Shown here: piece by piece, positions 51,188 to 59,944 of the stretch
How the letters are laid out: every line of letters starts with the position of its first letter
Numbering within the stretch: the stretch's first letter is position 1
DNA from: an uncultured Porphyromonadaceae bacterium
Lineage (GTDB): Bacteria; Bacteroidota; Bacteroidia; Bacteroidales; Porphyromonadaceae
NCBI GenBank assembly: GCA_947253625.1
Contig: CAMYAB010000002.1
Coordinates: 1-64,000 of the forward strand
Length of the DNA: 64,000 bases
Direction of reading: 5' to 3'
Position numbers and translations under genes: made by a program
The notes under the pieces: model-generated
What the model saw: only the letters and a program-made list of their open reading frames with translations
Databases searched by the model: none
What the model was told of the DNA's origin: nothing

Positions 51188-53682
51188 TGCCTTGCCTGTC
51201 GACGTTTTCGGTAATAAAGGGCCAAAATTGCTCCTATGGCTATTGTTGCCAGCAGGGCACTTGCTCCTCGGGAGATCGCCTCTGTGATCCTCAGGGACTG
51301 GGGGTGAAAGGAGAGTACGACTTGGTGTTTGCCGGCAGGTACTGCAAGCGCACGCAGTAGGTAATCGGCTCGGAGGAGCTTTGCGTCCACACCATCTATC
51401 GTGGCTGTCCACCCATGTGGGTAGTAGATTTCGGAGAATACAACCAAGCCATCTCCACTGTTTTCGGTGGTGTACCGTATCTCATTGGGTTGGTAGTGTG
51501 TCAGTGTGACATTGCTCAGACTGTCACGGTAGATCTGTGCCGGTGCTTGAGTGTCAAATGGAGGTGCCACTATCGCAATATCATTGAGGGGGGTCTCCTT
51601 GAGTGCCAAAAACTCCTCGTCCGCTGAGGCGACCTGCTTTAGACCGCTTACGAACCAAGCATCCCCATACACCTCGTTGTCGACAATCAGCTTGACTCCG
51701 TGCACACTGTCCGGTAGGATGTAGTACTTGGTGTTGAGAGCTCGTAGGACGTTGGGGTCCATCTTGCTTAGGTAACCATCGATGAGGTCTTGGTAGCGTT
51801 GGAGCTTGGCTGCGTGGTATCCACCTATGGATCTATGGTTGTATGAGGTCGTCGCATCGTTGAAGGTGTTGACCGCTAGGTTCATCACACGATACTGCGT
51901 GGTATCTTTCAGGATTAGGTCATCGACCGGTGTCTTTTGTTGTACCCGTGCGGTTATTTGCCGCTTGGGGAGGTACTTTGCATCGTTGAGGTAGCGCTTG
52001 TCTACGGTCCACAGATCCACTAGGCAGAGGAGGGTCACTAGTGCCACTGTCCATTGTGCGGAGATCTTTTGCTTTATGAAAAGGTAGAGGATTGCGACCC
52101 CGGCTGAGATGACTATGGCACTTCTCAGAGCATCGGCCCTAAAGATTCCTTTCCTGACCTCCTCCAGACTGTCCAGCAGTGGTGACAGCTGAGGCATCTG
52201 TGCACGGTATTGATTAAAAGCGGCCAACTCCATTTTGCTAAAAAAGCTCCCACCAAGTGAGGGCAACAACCACATAATGAGCGAAACGCCCAGGGTGAGT
52301 AGAAGTGCCGTGATGGTAGCCCACTTCTTTTCCCTCAACACATTGGGAGCTTGTAGGATCTGTGCCAGAGCCCAAATAGCAAATAGAGGTATGGTCAGCT
52401 CGGCAACCACGAGGATTGAGGATGGGGTCCTAAACTTATTGTACAGCGGAATGTAGTCTATGAAAAACTCTGTCAGCCCCATCAGGTTATGTCCCCACGA
52501 GAGCATGACAGTCAGTACAGTCACCACGATCATAGCCCACTGCATCGGCCCCCGGCAGGTGAGGAATCCAAAGAGAGCCAAGGCCAGTACAAATGCCCCG
52601 ACGTATACCGGGCCGGCCGTAAATGGTTGATCCCCCCAGTATCTATTTTGTTGAGCCACAAAGGCAACACTTTGAGCCGGAGCGCCGTGCGTGGTGGCTT
52701 CGGCCACTCCGATCTGTCCGGAGGCCCCCCCCTTGGCATCCGGTATCAAAAAGGTCAGCATCTCATCGATCCCGTAGCTCCATTGGGTGATGTATTGCTT
52801 GTCCAGACCATTGTTGGACACCCCCTCGCCACTTAGTACGGTAGTCTGCTTGCCACCTCTCATAGTCTCCTGCTGGTACTCCCAAGTATGGTAGAGAGTG
52901 CTTCCATTGATAAGGATGCCCAGTATCCCGCCAAGTGCTATGGTTGCGGTAGCCTTCACAAACGACTGCCATGCTCGTCGCCGATAAGCCTCCACAGCCC
53001 ATGCCCCCACCATTGCAATCATCAAGAAAGCAAAGTAGTAGCTCATCTGGATATGGTTGGAGTAGATCTGCAACGCAGTAAAAAAGGCCATGACCAATCC
53101 TCCGGTCACGTACCTCTCTCGGTGAAAAGCATAGACCATTCCCGCCAGGGTGGGGGGAATATAGGCCAGGGCCAAAAGCTTCCAGATATGTCCGGCATCG
53201 ATTAGGATCAAAAAGTAGCTCGAGAAAGCCCACATCACAGCCCCCAGCACACTGAGCATACGTCGTGTGCCCCAGCTACGCATGAAGATGTACCCACCTA
53301 GCAGTAGCATGAAGATCAAGTAGGTGTCGCCGGGCATAAGGTTGAGTGGCCACTGCAAGCGGTAAACCTCTCCTGCTGTACGTAGAGGGACAATGGAGGG
53401 ATAGCTAGGGGAGATCTGGTAGGTGGGCATGCCACCAAAAAGGCTACCGGTCCACCTAGAGACTTCTCCTGTGGTCTCCATCATTTGCTTGGCATCACGA
53501 CCGGTGCCAGCCGCAGCGGCACCATCCATCTGGAAAAGCATGCGACCCTCAAAGGCCGCAGGGTAAAAGTAGGCAAAGCTGAGGGCTACGAATAGAGCCA
53601 CTATGCCAAGCGTCTGCACCCACGACTTGTTGTACCATGGGAGCTGTATGTTTTCCGAAGTGTTGTTTTCTGATTTGGTCAT
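51184..53682 (-). CDS. YfhO-family integral membrane protein
   Basis: 832 aa. About 12-13 membrane segments fill residues 20-540, with the early GRMLFQMDGAAAAGTGRDAK loop and SYPSIVPLRTAGEVYRL typical of YfhO. A C-terminal extracytoplasmic domain (about 550-800) ends with a last helix and a basic tail. YfhO proteins are GT-C-like; in Firmicutes they glycosylate lipoteichoic acid. The substrate here is unknown and could be a surface glycan. birA is coupled downstream. A TATCTTTA box near 53729-53736 may be its promoter. Confidence 0.85.
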   Translation of the reverse strand: MTKSENNTSENIQLPWYNKSWVQTLGIVALFVALSFAYFYPAAFEGRMLFQMDGAAAAGTGRDAKQMMETTGEVSRWTGSLFGGMPTYQISPSYPSIVPLRTAGEVYRLQWPLNLMPGDTYLIFMLLLGGYIFMRSWGTRRMLSVLGAVMWAFSSYFLILIDAGHIWKLLALAYIPPTLAGMVYAFHRERYVTGGLVMAFFTALQIYSNHIQMSYYFAFLMIAMVGAWAVEAYRRRAWQSFVKATATIALGGILGILINGSTLYHTWEYQQETMRGGKQTTVLSGEGVSNNGLDKQYITQWSYGIDEMLTFLIPDAKGGASGQIGVAEATTHGAPAQSVAFVAQQNRYWGDQPFTAGPVYVGAFVLALALFGFLTCRGPMQWAMIVVTVLTVMLSWGHNLMGLTEFFIDYIPLYNKFRTPSSILVVAELTIPLFAIWALAQILQAPNVLREKKWATITALLLTLGVSLIMWLLPSLGGSFFSKMELAAFNQYRAQMPQLSPLLDSLEEVRKGIFRADALRSAIVISAGVAILYLFIKQKISAQWTVALVTLLCLVDLWTVDKRYLNDAKYLPKRQITARVQQKTPVDDLILKDTTQYRVMNLAVNTFNDATTSYNHRSIGGYHAAKLQRYQDLIDGYLSKMDPNVLRALNTKYYILPDSVHGVKLIVDNEVYGDAWFVSGLKQVASADEEFLALKETPLNDIAIVAPPFDTQAPAQIYRDSLSNVTLTHYQPNEIRYTTENSGDGLVVFSEIYYPHGWTATIDGVDAKLLRADYLLRALAVPAGKHQVVLSFHPQSLRITEAISRGASALLATIAIGAILALYYRKRRQARQ

Positions 53683-53906
53683 CTTTGGAGGCTTCGTTTT
53701 TGTCCAAAAAGCGATGGTATGCAGTTTGTAAAGATACTTAGGACAAACTTACACAATTTTGTCCTCACCTCTTCCGGTCCTATACATGGAGGTCCAGAGG
53801 CTTTTCAGGCTCCATTGGTGCATGATCGTTGCACACGAAAATCTTTAAAACGGAGCCTCAAAACCTCATAAGTCGTAATGTATGTAAAACCCTAATCCAT
53901 CAACCT

Positions 53907-53960
53907 ATGAATGCTGTGAAAATATCCGACAAAGAGATGGTTGTTCCGAGTGGGGGCTAA
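53907..53960 (+). CDS. Possible 17-residue leader-like peptide ending in Gly-Gly
   Basis: The reading frame translates to MNAVKISDKEMVVPSGG and stops. The I/L-S-x-x-E-M-x-x-V-x-GG pattern resembles the leader of Bacteroidetes double-glycine natural-product precursors (TIGR04149-like), but here the stop follows the GG and there is no core peptide. No transporter or modifying enzyme is nearby. It may be a relic or chance. The rest of the 377-base gap 53683-54059 shows only a terminator-like hairpin. Confidence 0.2.
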   Translation: MNAVKISDKEMVVPSGG

Positions 53961-53974
53961 CTAGTGTAGTGCGA

Positions 53975-54024
53975 AGAAAAAATATATACTGCTCGACGAC
54001 TTTGTAAAGGCCGGCAAGCAGTAT
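53975..54024 (-). terminator. Probable terminator of the HTH gene
   Basis: On the minus strand ATACTGCT pairs with AGCAGTAT across a 23-base partly structured loop, then ATATTTTTTC. It is 36 bases after the stop at 54060. Confidence 0.5.
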
Positions 54025-54059
54025 GAACGGTGAGCGAAGTGACCGATACGCAAAAGCAA

Positions 54060-54449
54060 CTACCGCTGCAGTGTGGAGACATACTCCAGCACATCTACCA
54101 AGTTCTGCTTGAGTTGCGCAACTTCGACCTCCAGGCTTTTGACCCGATTTTCCAAGGATTTATCACTGCTGGGTCTTTCCTGTGCATTTGCAAGCATCGG
54201 ACCATTGCCGGTGACTAGCCATTCAACGTTGAGGATGGGGTATTCATACGCTATGCTTAGTGCCATTCGGTATTTTAGGAGCTCAGCACCTCTTTTGTAA
54301 AAGTAGGCACCGCTTGAGCTGTTGGCAAAGCCCAAAGACTTCCAAAACTCCGTGCTTGACTCTACAATGGAGCGTTCGACCAAAAGACTTATTGCCATCT
54401 TTATTCGCTCGGAATAGTTTTTCAGGTCTAATGTTTCATATTTATACAT
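54060..54449 (-). CDS. Small CI/XRE-like HTH protein with coiled-coil tail
   Basis: 129 aa. Residues 1-85 resemble the DNA-binding domain of Bacteroidetes phage-repressor-like regulators: ERIKMAISLLVE at the start and YPILNVEWLVTGNGPML at the end of the domain. The recognition-helix region is poorly conserved. Residues 95-126 form a heptad coiled coil (LENRVKSLEVEVAQLKQNL), suggesting dimerisation in place of a peptidase domain. No phage genes adjoin it. Target unknown; autoregulation is possible. Confidence 0.65.
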   Translation of the reverse strand: MYKYETLDLKNYSERIKMAISLLVERSIVESSTEFWKSLGFANSSSGAYFYKRGAELLKYRMALSIAYEYPILNVEWLVTGNGPMLANAQERPSSDKSLENRVKSLEVEVAQLKQNLVDVLEYVSTLQR

Positions 54450-54492
54450 AACAAAGTAGTTTGATTGTTACTAGTTAATCTTAATGGGTAGG

Positions 54493-54500
54493 CAAAGGTA
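54493..54500 (-). promoter_or_regulatory. -7 promoter element of the HTH gene
   Basis: TACCTTTG on the minus strand, 44 bases before the ATG. No clear -33. Confidence 0.5.
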
Positions 54501-54724
54501 ATAATTTATTTCGATACATTGAATTTTAGATTGTATGTGTGTAACTTTTGTCGGTTCCTAGAAATATTGAGCCCCCAAAAAGAATATGATCTAGCCTGTA
54601 TAAAAGAAAGCTCCGCCAAGCTGACAGAGCGTAGAGACTGACTATGGTAACAAGAAGTCAATCCTTAAATAAAATAATGAAGATAGAAATCTCAGAAAAA
54701 GCGCGCAACAAGCAACCTGTTTCT

Positions 54725-54806
54725 TTTTATCCGATCTGGGCGCTTGCTTCTATCCGTGAAAAGTTTTGCTTCTATCCGTGAAACCGATCGTTTCTATCCG
54801 TGAAAC
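54725..54806 (+). repeat. 22-bp repeat array, copy 7
   Basis: A degenerate first unit (54725-54747, TTTTATCCGATCTGG, one base longer) is followed by units at 54748 and 54770 and a partial unit 54792-54806 ending GAAAC. It lies between the HTH gene and the hairpin after cdsA. The rest of the gap 54450-54947 shows no gene. Confidence 0.95.
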
Positions 54807-54898
54807 TCACTGTCGCCAAAACCGGCTCATGATCAGCTATATACGACATACCCTCCAAGGGTACGCTCCGAGCGGCCTACCCGGAGCATGATCCGGAG

Positions 54899-54934
54899 GA
54901 GCCTCAGCGTCTTTGCTTTTTGACGCTGAGGCTC
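54899..54934 (-). terminator. Hairpin terminator after cdsA
   Basis: A perfect 13-bp stem, GAGCCTCAGCGTC and GACGCTGAGGCTC, with a 10-base loop, 14 bases after the cdsA stop. No U-run. Confidence 0.7.
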
Positions 54935-54947
54935 ATCGGAGATGGCA

Positions 54948-55835
54948 TCAGCCATTGATGATAATATTGATGAAAATATAGGCCGGTATTGCCGCTATCA
55001 GCAGGCTGTCAATTCGGTCCAATATGCCACCATGACCGGGCAGTATATTCCCGGAGTCCTTTACGGCGCATGCTCGCTTGATGTAGCTCTCAAAAAGATC
55101 ACCCCAAGTGGCAAATACGGAGATCAGCAAGGAGAGGGTGACCCAGTTGAATAAGTTGGTGACAAAATAAAAGAGGTGGTAAAAGACAAAAGCGGCAAGC
55201 ACTGAGAGCACGACGCCTCCCACTGCCCCCTCGATAGTCTTTTTGGGCGAAATTCTAGGCCACAAAGGGCGTTTGCCCATGAGTGTTCCGACAGCATAGG
55301 CTCCGGTGTCGTTGAGCCACACAAAGGTGAAGATCGGCAGCAACCAAAAAGTGTGGGCCATCCGTATGGGCTGCCCATCAACATCGAAAACAAGGTAGTG
55401 GTCAACGCAGAGCAACATCAGCAATGCCATCGGGATGGCAATATACATGTGTGAGAAAAACGCAAACGCCATCTCCCGAATCGGGTCAGGACGATTGCGA
55501 TACATCTCGCCGATCAAATAAAAGAGACAGTAGGCAATATAGGGCAATAGCGCAATCACGGCGTCACGATAGCTAGCCGTAGTGGAGACACTCATATAGA
55601 CCGTGTGAAAAATAAGACCGGCCATGAGAGAGTGTAGGATTTTGAGGATCAGAGTATAGTTGTTGACACGAGTAATGGTCTGAAACTCATAGCAGGCAAT
55701 AGCGGTAAAGCCAAAAAACACGACACCCAAAACCGCCACCGAGTCGGTAAGGATACCGAATAAGATAAGCGATACATAAGCCACGCCTGTGATCAGTCGT
55801 GCCAAGAGTCCGGAAATCTTCTTTCGTTTCTTCAT
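54948..55835 (-). CDS. cdsA: Phosphatidate cytidylyltransferase
   Basis: Makes CDP-diacylglycerol from phosphatidate and CTP in the inner membrane. 295 aa with about seven or eight membrane segments. The WLNDTGAYAVGTLMGKRPLW block and ISPKKTIEGAVGG are the family signature. It ends an operon with the EEP protein and two rhomboids upstream on the same strand (19-base gap). Confidence 0.94.
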   Translation of the reverse strand: MKKRKKISGLLARLITGVAYVSLILFGILTDSVAVLGVVFFGFTAIACYEFQTITRVNNYTLILKILHSLMAGLIFHTVYMSVSTTASYRDAVIALLPYIAYCLFYLIGEMYRNRPDPIREMAFAFFSHMYIAIPMALLMLLCVDHYLVFDVDGQPIRMAHTFWLLPIFTFVWLNDTGAYAVGTLMGKRPLWPRISPKKTIEGAVGGVVLSVLAAFVFYHLFYFVTNLFNWVTLSLLISVFATWGDLFESYIKRACAVKDSGNILPGHGGILDRIDSLLIAAIPAYIFINIIING

Positions 55836-55854
55836 TTATTTGTCTGTATAATCT

Positions 55855-56973
55855 CTATTTTCGGATAACAAAATCAACTATCAAGGGATGGTGATCGCTA
55901 CAACCTTTCGTCTGTGGAATCTTGGAGCCAATGGCTTTCAAAGCTCCGCCATAGAAGAGGTGGTCGATACGAAATGCCAGTGGAGGCTCATTGTAGGTGA
56001 CCCCGATGCCACAGCCGGTGCTTGCAAAAGCATCGGCGCGAGTGTCACGCAGCTGGTGATAGGTATAGGACATCGGCGTGTCATTCAGGTCCCCCAGTAC
56101 TATGGTAGCTTGGGGTGTATATTTGGTCTCTGCACTTTCGGTGTCACTCCGCACTTTGCGAGCAGCTCCACTGCGTTGGTTGAGCATCGGCCCCAAGCGA
56201 TGCTTGATCTCCAAGAACTGCCCGGGTATATCCCTAAGCCTAAGTGCCCTGATGTAGTCCTTGAATCTTTTTTTCTCTCTATGCCCAAGGCTGTAGCTTT
56301 CCATATGGTTGTTGACCAACAACAACGTTAGGTCATTGTCTAGGCGAAGCAAGTAGATATGTGAGCCATTGCGATAGGAGTCGTAATATATGGACTCGTC
56401 CTCTGCTATCGTGTAGCGCGAAAGGATAGTGAGACCTTTTTGGGCGATCGAATGGATATAGGGGTACTCGGCACCAAACACCTGCTTGAGCATACGCCTG
56501 TTTTTTTGCTCATTCATAGAGAAACGTCCCTCCTGCAGACAGACAATATCCGGGCTGTAGTGCTGTATCACATCGGCTACTCTGGGTCTGCCGGTGATCG
56601 GATCACACTCACGAAACTCCATGACATTGTAGGTCATGACCCTGAGGTCACGATCTTTGGAAAGGCCGGACCCTGTGTTGATAGGACAATAGGAGCGAAT
56701 ATAGCCCCAAGAAAAGATCAAAAGCAACACATGTACGCCCAGCAATACCCACTTACGATACAGTACCAAGAGGATCAGCAGTGCAAAGGCAAAAATGAGT
56801 AGGATGGGGAATGCAAGGTTTAGGAAAGCCGGAATCTGAGTGCGGGTGGGAGCGATAAACGGCGCAAGCATAGCTCCGAGATACAGGGGCAAAAAGACAG
56901 CGTAGATCGTCCACAAGAATCCACTACCTATGTATGCCAAAATCTTTTTGAGCAATGCACCCGTTATCATCAT
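55855..56973 (-). CDS. Membrane-anchored endonuclease/exonuclease/phosphatase-family protein
   Basis: 372 aa. Three N-terminal membrane helices (about 10-36, 50-70 and 74-92) precede an EEP domain: MTYNVMEF, DIVCLQEGRFS (metal-binding Glu), VNNHMES, VLGDLNDTP and CSDHHPLIVDF (catalytic Asp-His). The site is complete. The family includes phospholipases, DNases and nucleotidases; which one cannot be told. It follows the rhomboid pair with a 9-base gap, an arrangement I associate with Bacteroidetes. Confidence 0.85.
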   Translation of the reverse strand: MMITGALLKKILAYIGSGFLWTIYAVFLPLYLGAMLAPFIAPTRTQIPAFLNLAFPILLIFAFALLILLVLYRKWVLLGVHVLLLIFSWGYIRSYCPINTGSGLSKDRDLRVMTYNVMEFRECDPITGRPRVADVIQHYSPDIVCLQEGRFSMNEQKNRRMLKQVFGAEYPYIHSIAQKGLTILSRYTIAEDESIYYDSYRNGSHIYLLRLDNDLTLLLVNNHMESYSLGHREKKRFKDYIRALRLRDIPGQFLEIKHRLGPMLNQRSGAARKVRSDTESAETKYTPQATIVLGDLNDTPMSYTYHQLRDTRADAFASTGCGIGVTYNEPPLAFRIDHLFYGGALKAIGSKIPQTKGCSDHHPLIVDFVIRK

Positions 56974-56982
56974 ATCGGCTCG

Positions 56983-57675
56983 CTAACTGTCTGTCTTGCC
57001 CAATAATATCATGCGCTCCTCGTCCGTCAGAGACGCATATCCCGAGTGTCGCATTTTCCGGAGGACCCCCTGTGCCTTTTGGGCCGTTTGCTCCTTCCGA
57101 ATCAGTGGTAGAGCCATGAGCCCAACAAGATACCCCCCGATATGCGCCAAAAAACCAGGGTTGCTCGCCAGAAGAGCATAGCCGACATCACCGATGGCAA
57201 CGAGGACGAATAGTAGGCGGACCACCTGCGCATCAAGTGAGAGCTTTTGACCGGACCGGACGAAGAGGAGGTGCGGAAAAAGGGAGCAGATCCCGGCCGA
57301 TGCTCCGGCAAGCTCCGCTGTGTGCCTACCGATCACACCATAGGTGAGCGTAAAGAAAAGCCCACCCACACAGATGGCAACAGACACGATGAGGTAAAAA
57401 AGTCGCACCGAGAGTCCACTGTATAGAGTCGCCAAGGTCAGCAAGACCAGAGAAGTGATGAGGTGGGTGGCGGACTGATGTACCAAGCCATAGGTAAAAA
57501 GGGACCACGGCCTTGCGACAACACTATGCAGGTCACTAGTCAGGACAAAACAATCCGGCAGATACCCTTTCGTGAAGTACACGACCGTCAACACCAAGGC
57601 AACCGCCAAAAGCCAACCGAGGGAAAGGATAGAGGTAGACTTCAGGGCCTGTGATTCAGAACTCTTGCCATGCAT
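56983..57675 (-). CDS. Rhomboid-family protein, divergent second copy
   Basis: 230 aa from the ATG at 57675 (MHGKSSESQALK). A longer frame from 57786 overlaps the first rhomboid by 131 bases and is not used. Six or so helices. The serine motif GASAGICSLF and histidine motif AHIGGYLVGL are present, but the HxxxN motif reads HLITS, so the oxyanion asparagine is lost. A basic C-terminal tail (SLTDEERMILLGK) resembles that of other Bacteroidetes rhomboids. Activity may be reduced or altered. Confidence 0.82.
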   Translation of the reverse strand: MHGKSSESQALKSTSILSLGWLLAVALVLTVVYFTKGYLPDCFVLTSDLHSVVARPWSLFTYGLVHQSATHLITSLVLLTLATLYSGLSVRLFYLIVSVAICVGGLFFTLTYGVIGRHTAELAGASAGICSLFPHLLFVRSGQKLSLDAQVVRLLFVLVAIGDVGYALLASNPGFLAHIGGYLVGLMALPLIRKEQTAQKAQGVLRKMRHSGYASLTDEERMILLGKTDS

Positions 57676-58318
57676 CTTTGCTACGCTCTCTACGCCTCCA
57701 CAAAAGTATAAGCACAATCCCGAAAAGCATCCCCCCAAGGTGGGCAAAGTGTGCCACTCCATCCGCCGGAGCACGGACCCCGGCATAGAGCTCGATCAAA
57801 CCATAGCCTAGGACAACCCACTTGGCCTTGACCGGTATCGGGATGAACATGATGAAAAGGGGTATGTTCGGAAAAAGCATCCCAAATGCCAACAGTATGC
57901 CAAATATGGCACCACTCGCTCCAATAGTGATCATGTGATCTGCGTAGTAGTGAAGTGTCACCGGATCAGCGGTCAAGTACCATACCAACTGCTGGACCAA
58001 CCCCGCACCAATACCGGTCAGGAGATAGTAGATCAAGAAACGCTTTTGCCCCCAGACACGCTCCAGCATACCGCCAAACATGAAGAGGGCAAACATGTTG
58101 AAAAACAAGTGCCCAAATCCACTCGGGTCATGCAGAAACATATAGGTCACCATCTGATAAAAGGCAAAGCTGTCTGAGCCTATGTAGTGCATCCCGAAGA
58201 GATCAACCAAGTTGATCCCAATCCTCGGCAATATCCACTCCCCCAATAGGACAATGACATTGAGCGAGATAATATTGCGTGTAGCAGTGGGCACGGAGTC
58301 CCAGAGACCTATTCTCAT
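57656..58318 (-). CDS. Rhomboid intramembrane serine protease
   Basis: 220 aa, six helices. The canonical motifs are HLFFNMFALFMFG (oxyanion Asn), GASGAIFG (catalytic Ser) and HFAHLGGMLFG (catalytic His). It cleaves membrane proteins within or near their membrane segment. Substrates are unknown. It is first in the rhomboid-rhomboid-EEP-cdsA run, and its stop overlaps the second rhomboid start by 20 bases. Confidence 0.92.
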   Translation of the reverse strand: MRIGLWDSVPTATRNIISLNVIVLLGEWILPRIGINLVDLFGMHYIGSDSFAFYQMVTYMFLHDPSGFGHLFFNMFALFMFGGMLERVWGQKRFLIYYLLTGIGAGLVQQLVWYLTADPVTLHYYADHMITIGASGAIFGILLAFGMLFPNIPLFIMFIPIPVKAKWVVLGYGLIELYAGVRAPADGVAHFAHLGGMLFGIVLILLWRRRERSKDAWQEF

Positions 58319-58358
58319 TCCTTATTTCTTTTGGGTTCTTCTTTTCATCTGTCAGATA

Positions 58359-58366
58359 CAAAGATA
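58359..58366 (-). promoter_or_regulatory. -7 promoter element of the rhomboid-cdsA run
   Basis: TATCTTTG on the minus strand, 41 bases before the ATG at 58318. The sequence upstream borders the palindrome element. Confidence 0.5.
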
Positions 58367-58400
58367 CAAAAAGTGCTGGCACTCCTATCGTTCGTCTAGT

Positions 58401-58567
58401 CAAAGTCATCCCTATGTACTTCCAAACTATTTTTCCCGGCCGAAAAACTTGAAATCACTATGTGATTTATTCAAATCACATAGTGATTTATTCGCGTCAC
58501 AGTGTGATTTGAAGAAATCACATAGTGATTTTATCTTTTCCTTGGACATGCGCACCTTTTTCTCCGA
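58401..58567 (-). repeat. 21-bp palindrome element, copy 2 (inverted)
   Basis: Palindromes start at 58452, 58473, 58494 (GCGTCACAGTGTGATTT, degenerate) and 58515, an exact 21-bp period. Flanks are the reverse complement of copy 1: CAAAGTCATCCCTATGTACT at 58401 and CTTTTCCTTGGACA then CTTTTTCTCC at the other side. It fills most of the gap 58319-58715, which has no gene. Confidence 0.95.
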
Positions 58568-58632
58568 CCTCGTCGGCTTTTTCTACGAGTTGGCTAATAA
58601 TGTTGTGCGCTCAAGCAGAAAGGATCAGGCAC

Positions 58633-58668
58633 AAAAAAAAGTGTGCCAAAACTGCTGTTTTGACACAC
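58633..58668 (-). terminator. Terminator of the methylmalonyl-CoA decarboxylase operon
   Basis: On the minus strand GTGTGTCAAAAC, loop AGCA, GTTTTGGCACAC (one G-U), then eight T (58640-58633). Confidence 0.92.
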
Positions 58669-58715
58669 CTCGTTCCTCTCTTGACACAGAGGCGATAGGC
58701 TATATATCCGGTGGA

Positions 58716-59879
58716 TTAGCCCAAGAACCCAAGCAGGATACCGGCCGCTACTGCGGAACCTATCACGCCGGCCACGTTTGGCCCCATGGCGTGCATGAGT
58801 AGGTAGTTGGTGGGGTCGTACTTGAGCCCTTCCACTTGGGAAATCCGAGCGGAGTCGGGGACTGCTGACACACCTGCATTCCCGATAAGAGGGTTGATTT
58901 TGTTGCCCTCTTTCAAGAATAGATTCATGAACTTCACAAACAATATACCCGAGACGGTCGCGATCATGAAGGATAGTGCACCGATGCCAAAGACTTTGAG
59001 CGAGTCAACAGTCAAAAACTCTGTTGCTTGAGTGGATGCCCCGACTGTCACTCCGAGTAGGATGGTGACAATATCAATCAGTGGTCCCTTGGCTGTATCT
59101 GCCAGGCGTCGGGTGACTCCGCTTTCCTTGATTAGGTTGCCAAAGAAAAGCATTCCGAGCAGTGGTAGACCCGAGGGGACAATGAACGCAGTGAGCAGCA
59201 ACCCGATGATGGGGAAAATAACCTTCTCTTTTTTGGAGACAGCTCTAGGCTTTTTCATGCGGATCAAGCGCTCCTTTTTGGTCGTCAGGAGTCGCATGAA
59301 AGGCGGTTGGATGACCGGAACCAGGGCCATGTATGAGTATGCCGACACTGCAATGGCACCCATCAGACTCGGAGCGAGCTTGCTTGATAGGAAAATTGCG
59401 GTAGGACCGTCGGCACCACCAATGATGCCAATCGCACCGGCTTGGTTGGGGGCAAATCCGGAGAGTACCGCAATGATGTATGCACCGAAGATTCCGAACT
59501 GTGCGGCCGCACCTATGAGGATCAGCTTGGGGTTGGAGATCAATGCCGAAAAGTCGGTCATGGCACCAATTCCCAAAAAGATCAGAGGCGGGTACCATCC
59601 TTGTCGCACACCCTGGTAGAGGATGTTGAAAACGGAGTTTTCTTCATAAATCCCCACTTGAAACCCTGCTTCGGTGTCAAAGGGAATGTTGCCTATCAGC
59701 ATGCCAAATCCGATGGGAATAAGAAGCATTGGCTCAAACTCGTACTTGACTGCCAGATAGATGAAGAATAGTCCGACCAAAATCATGATGATGTGTCCTA
59801 GCTCGGCATTGGCAAAGCCGGTATAGGACATGAACTCCATAAGGGCGTCCTTGATGAATTGGCTAATAGAGTGTTCCAT
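58716..59879 (-). CDS. mmdB: Na+-translocating decarboxylase beta subunit
   Basis: 387 aa integral membrane subunit that decarboxylates carboxybiotin and pumps Na+. The conserved GIIGGADGPTAIFLSS block holds the key aspartate, and GNAGVSAVPDSARISQ is the second signature. About ten helices. Last gene of the mce-mmdA-oadG-mmdC-mmdB operon. The oxaloacetate and glutaconyl-CoA versions share this subunit; the alpha subunit and mce point to methylmalonyl-CoA. Confidence 0.93.
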   Translation of the reverse strand: MEHSISQFIKDALMEFMSYTGFANAELGHIIMILVGLFFIYLAVKYEFEPMLLIPIGFGMLIGNIPFDTEAGFQVGIYEENSVFNILYQGVRQGWYPPLIFLGIGAMTDFSALISNPKLILIGAAAQFGIFGAYIIAVLSGFAPNQAGAIGIIGGADGPTAIFLSSKLAPSLMGAIAVSAYSYMALVPVIQPPFMRLLTTKKERLIRMKKPRAVSKKEKVIFPIIGLLLTAFIVPSGLPLLGMLFFGNLIKESGVTRRLADTAKGPLIDIVTILLGVTVGASTQATEFLTVDSLKVFGIGALSFMIATVSGILFVKFMNLFLKEGNKINPLIGNAGVSAVPDSARISQVEGLKYDPTNYLLMHAMGPNVAGVIGSAVAAGILLGFLG

Positions 59880-59944
59880 AAAAATGGTTGAGGGTTAGCT
59901 GTTTTCTTTTTGATGAAGTCTTGGAGATATGGTCAGGCTCCACA

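Noticed and set aside
50435..51412. 325-residue birA with a 75-residue N-terminal extension
   Set aside because: The extension is antisense to the YfhO coding sequence, cysteine- and proline-rich, and unlike any BirA HTH domain; the ATG at 51187 gives the normal short ligase.
54060..54449. Prophage signalled by the CI-like HTH gene
   Set aside because: No integrase, structural or lysis genes are near; the gene is solitary with a coiled-coil tail.
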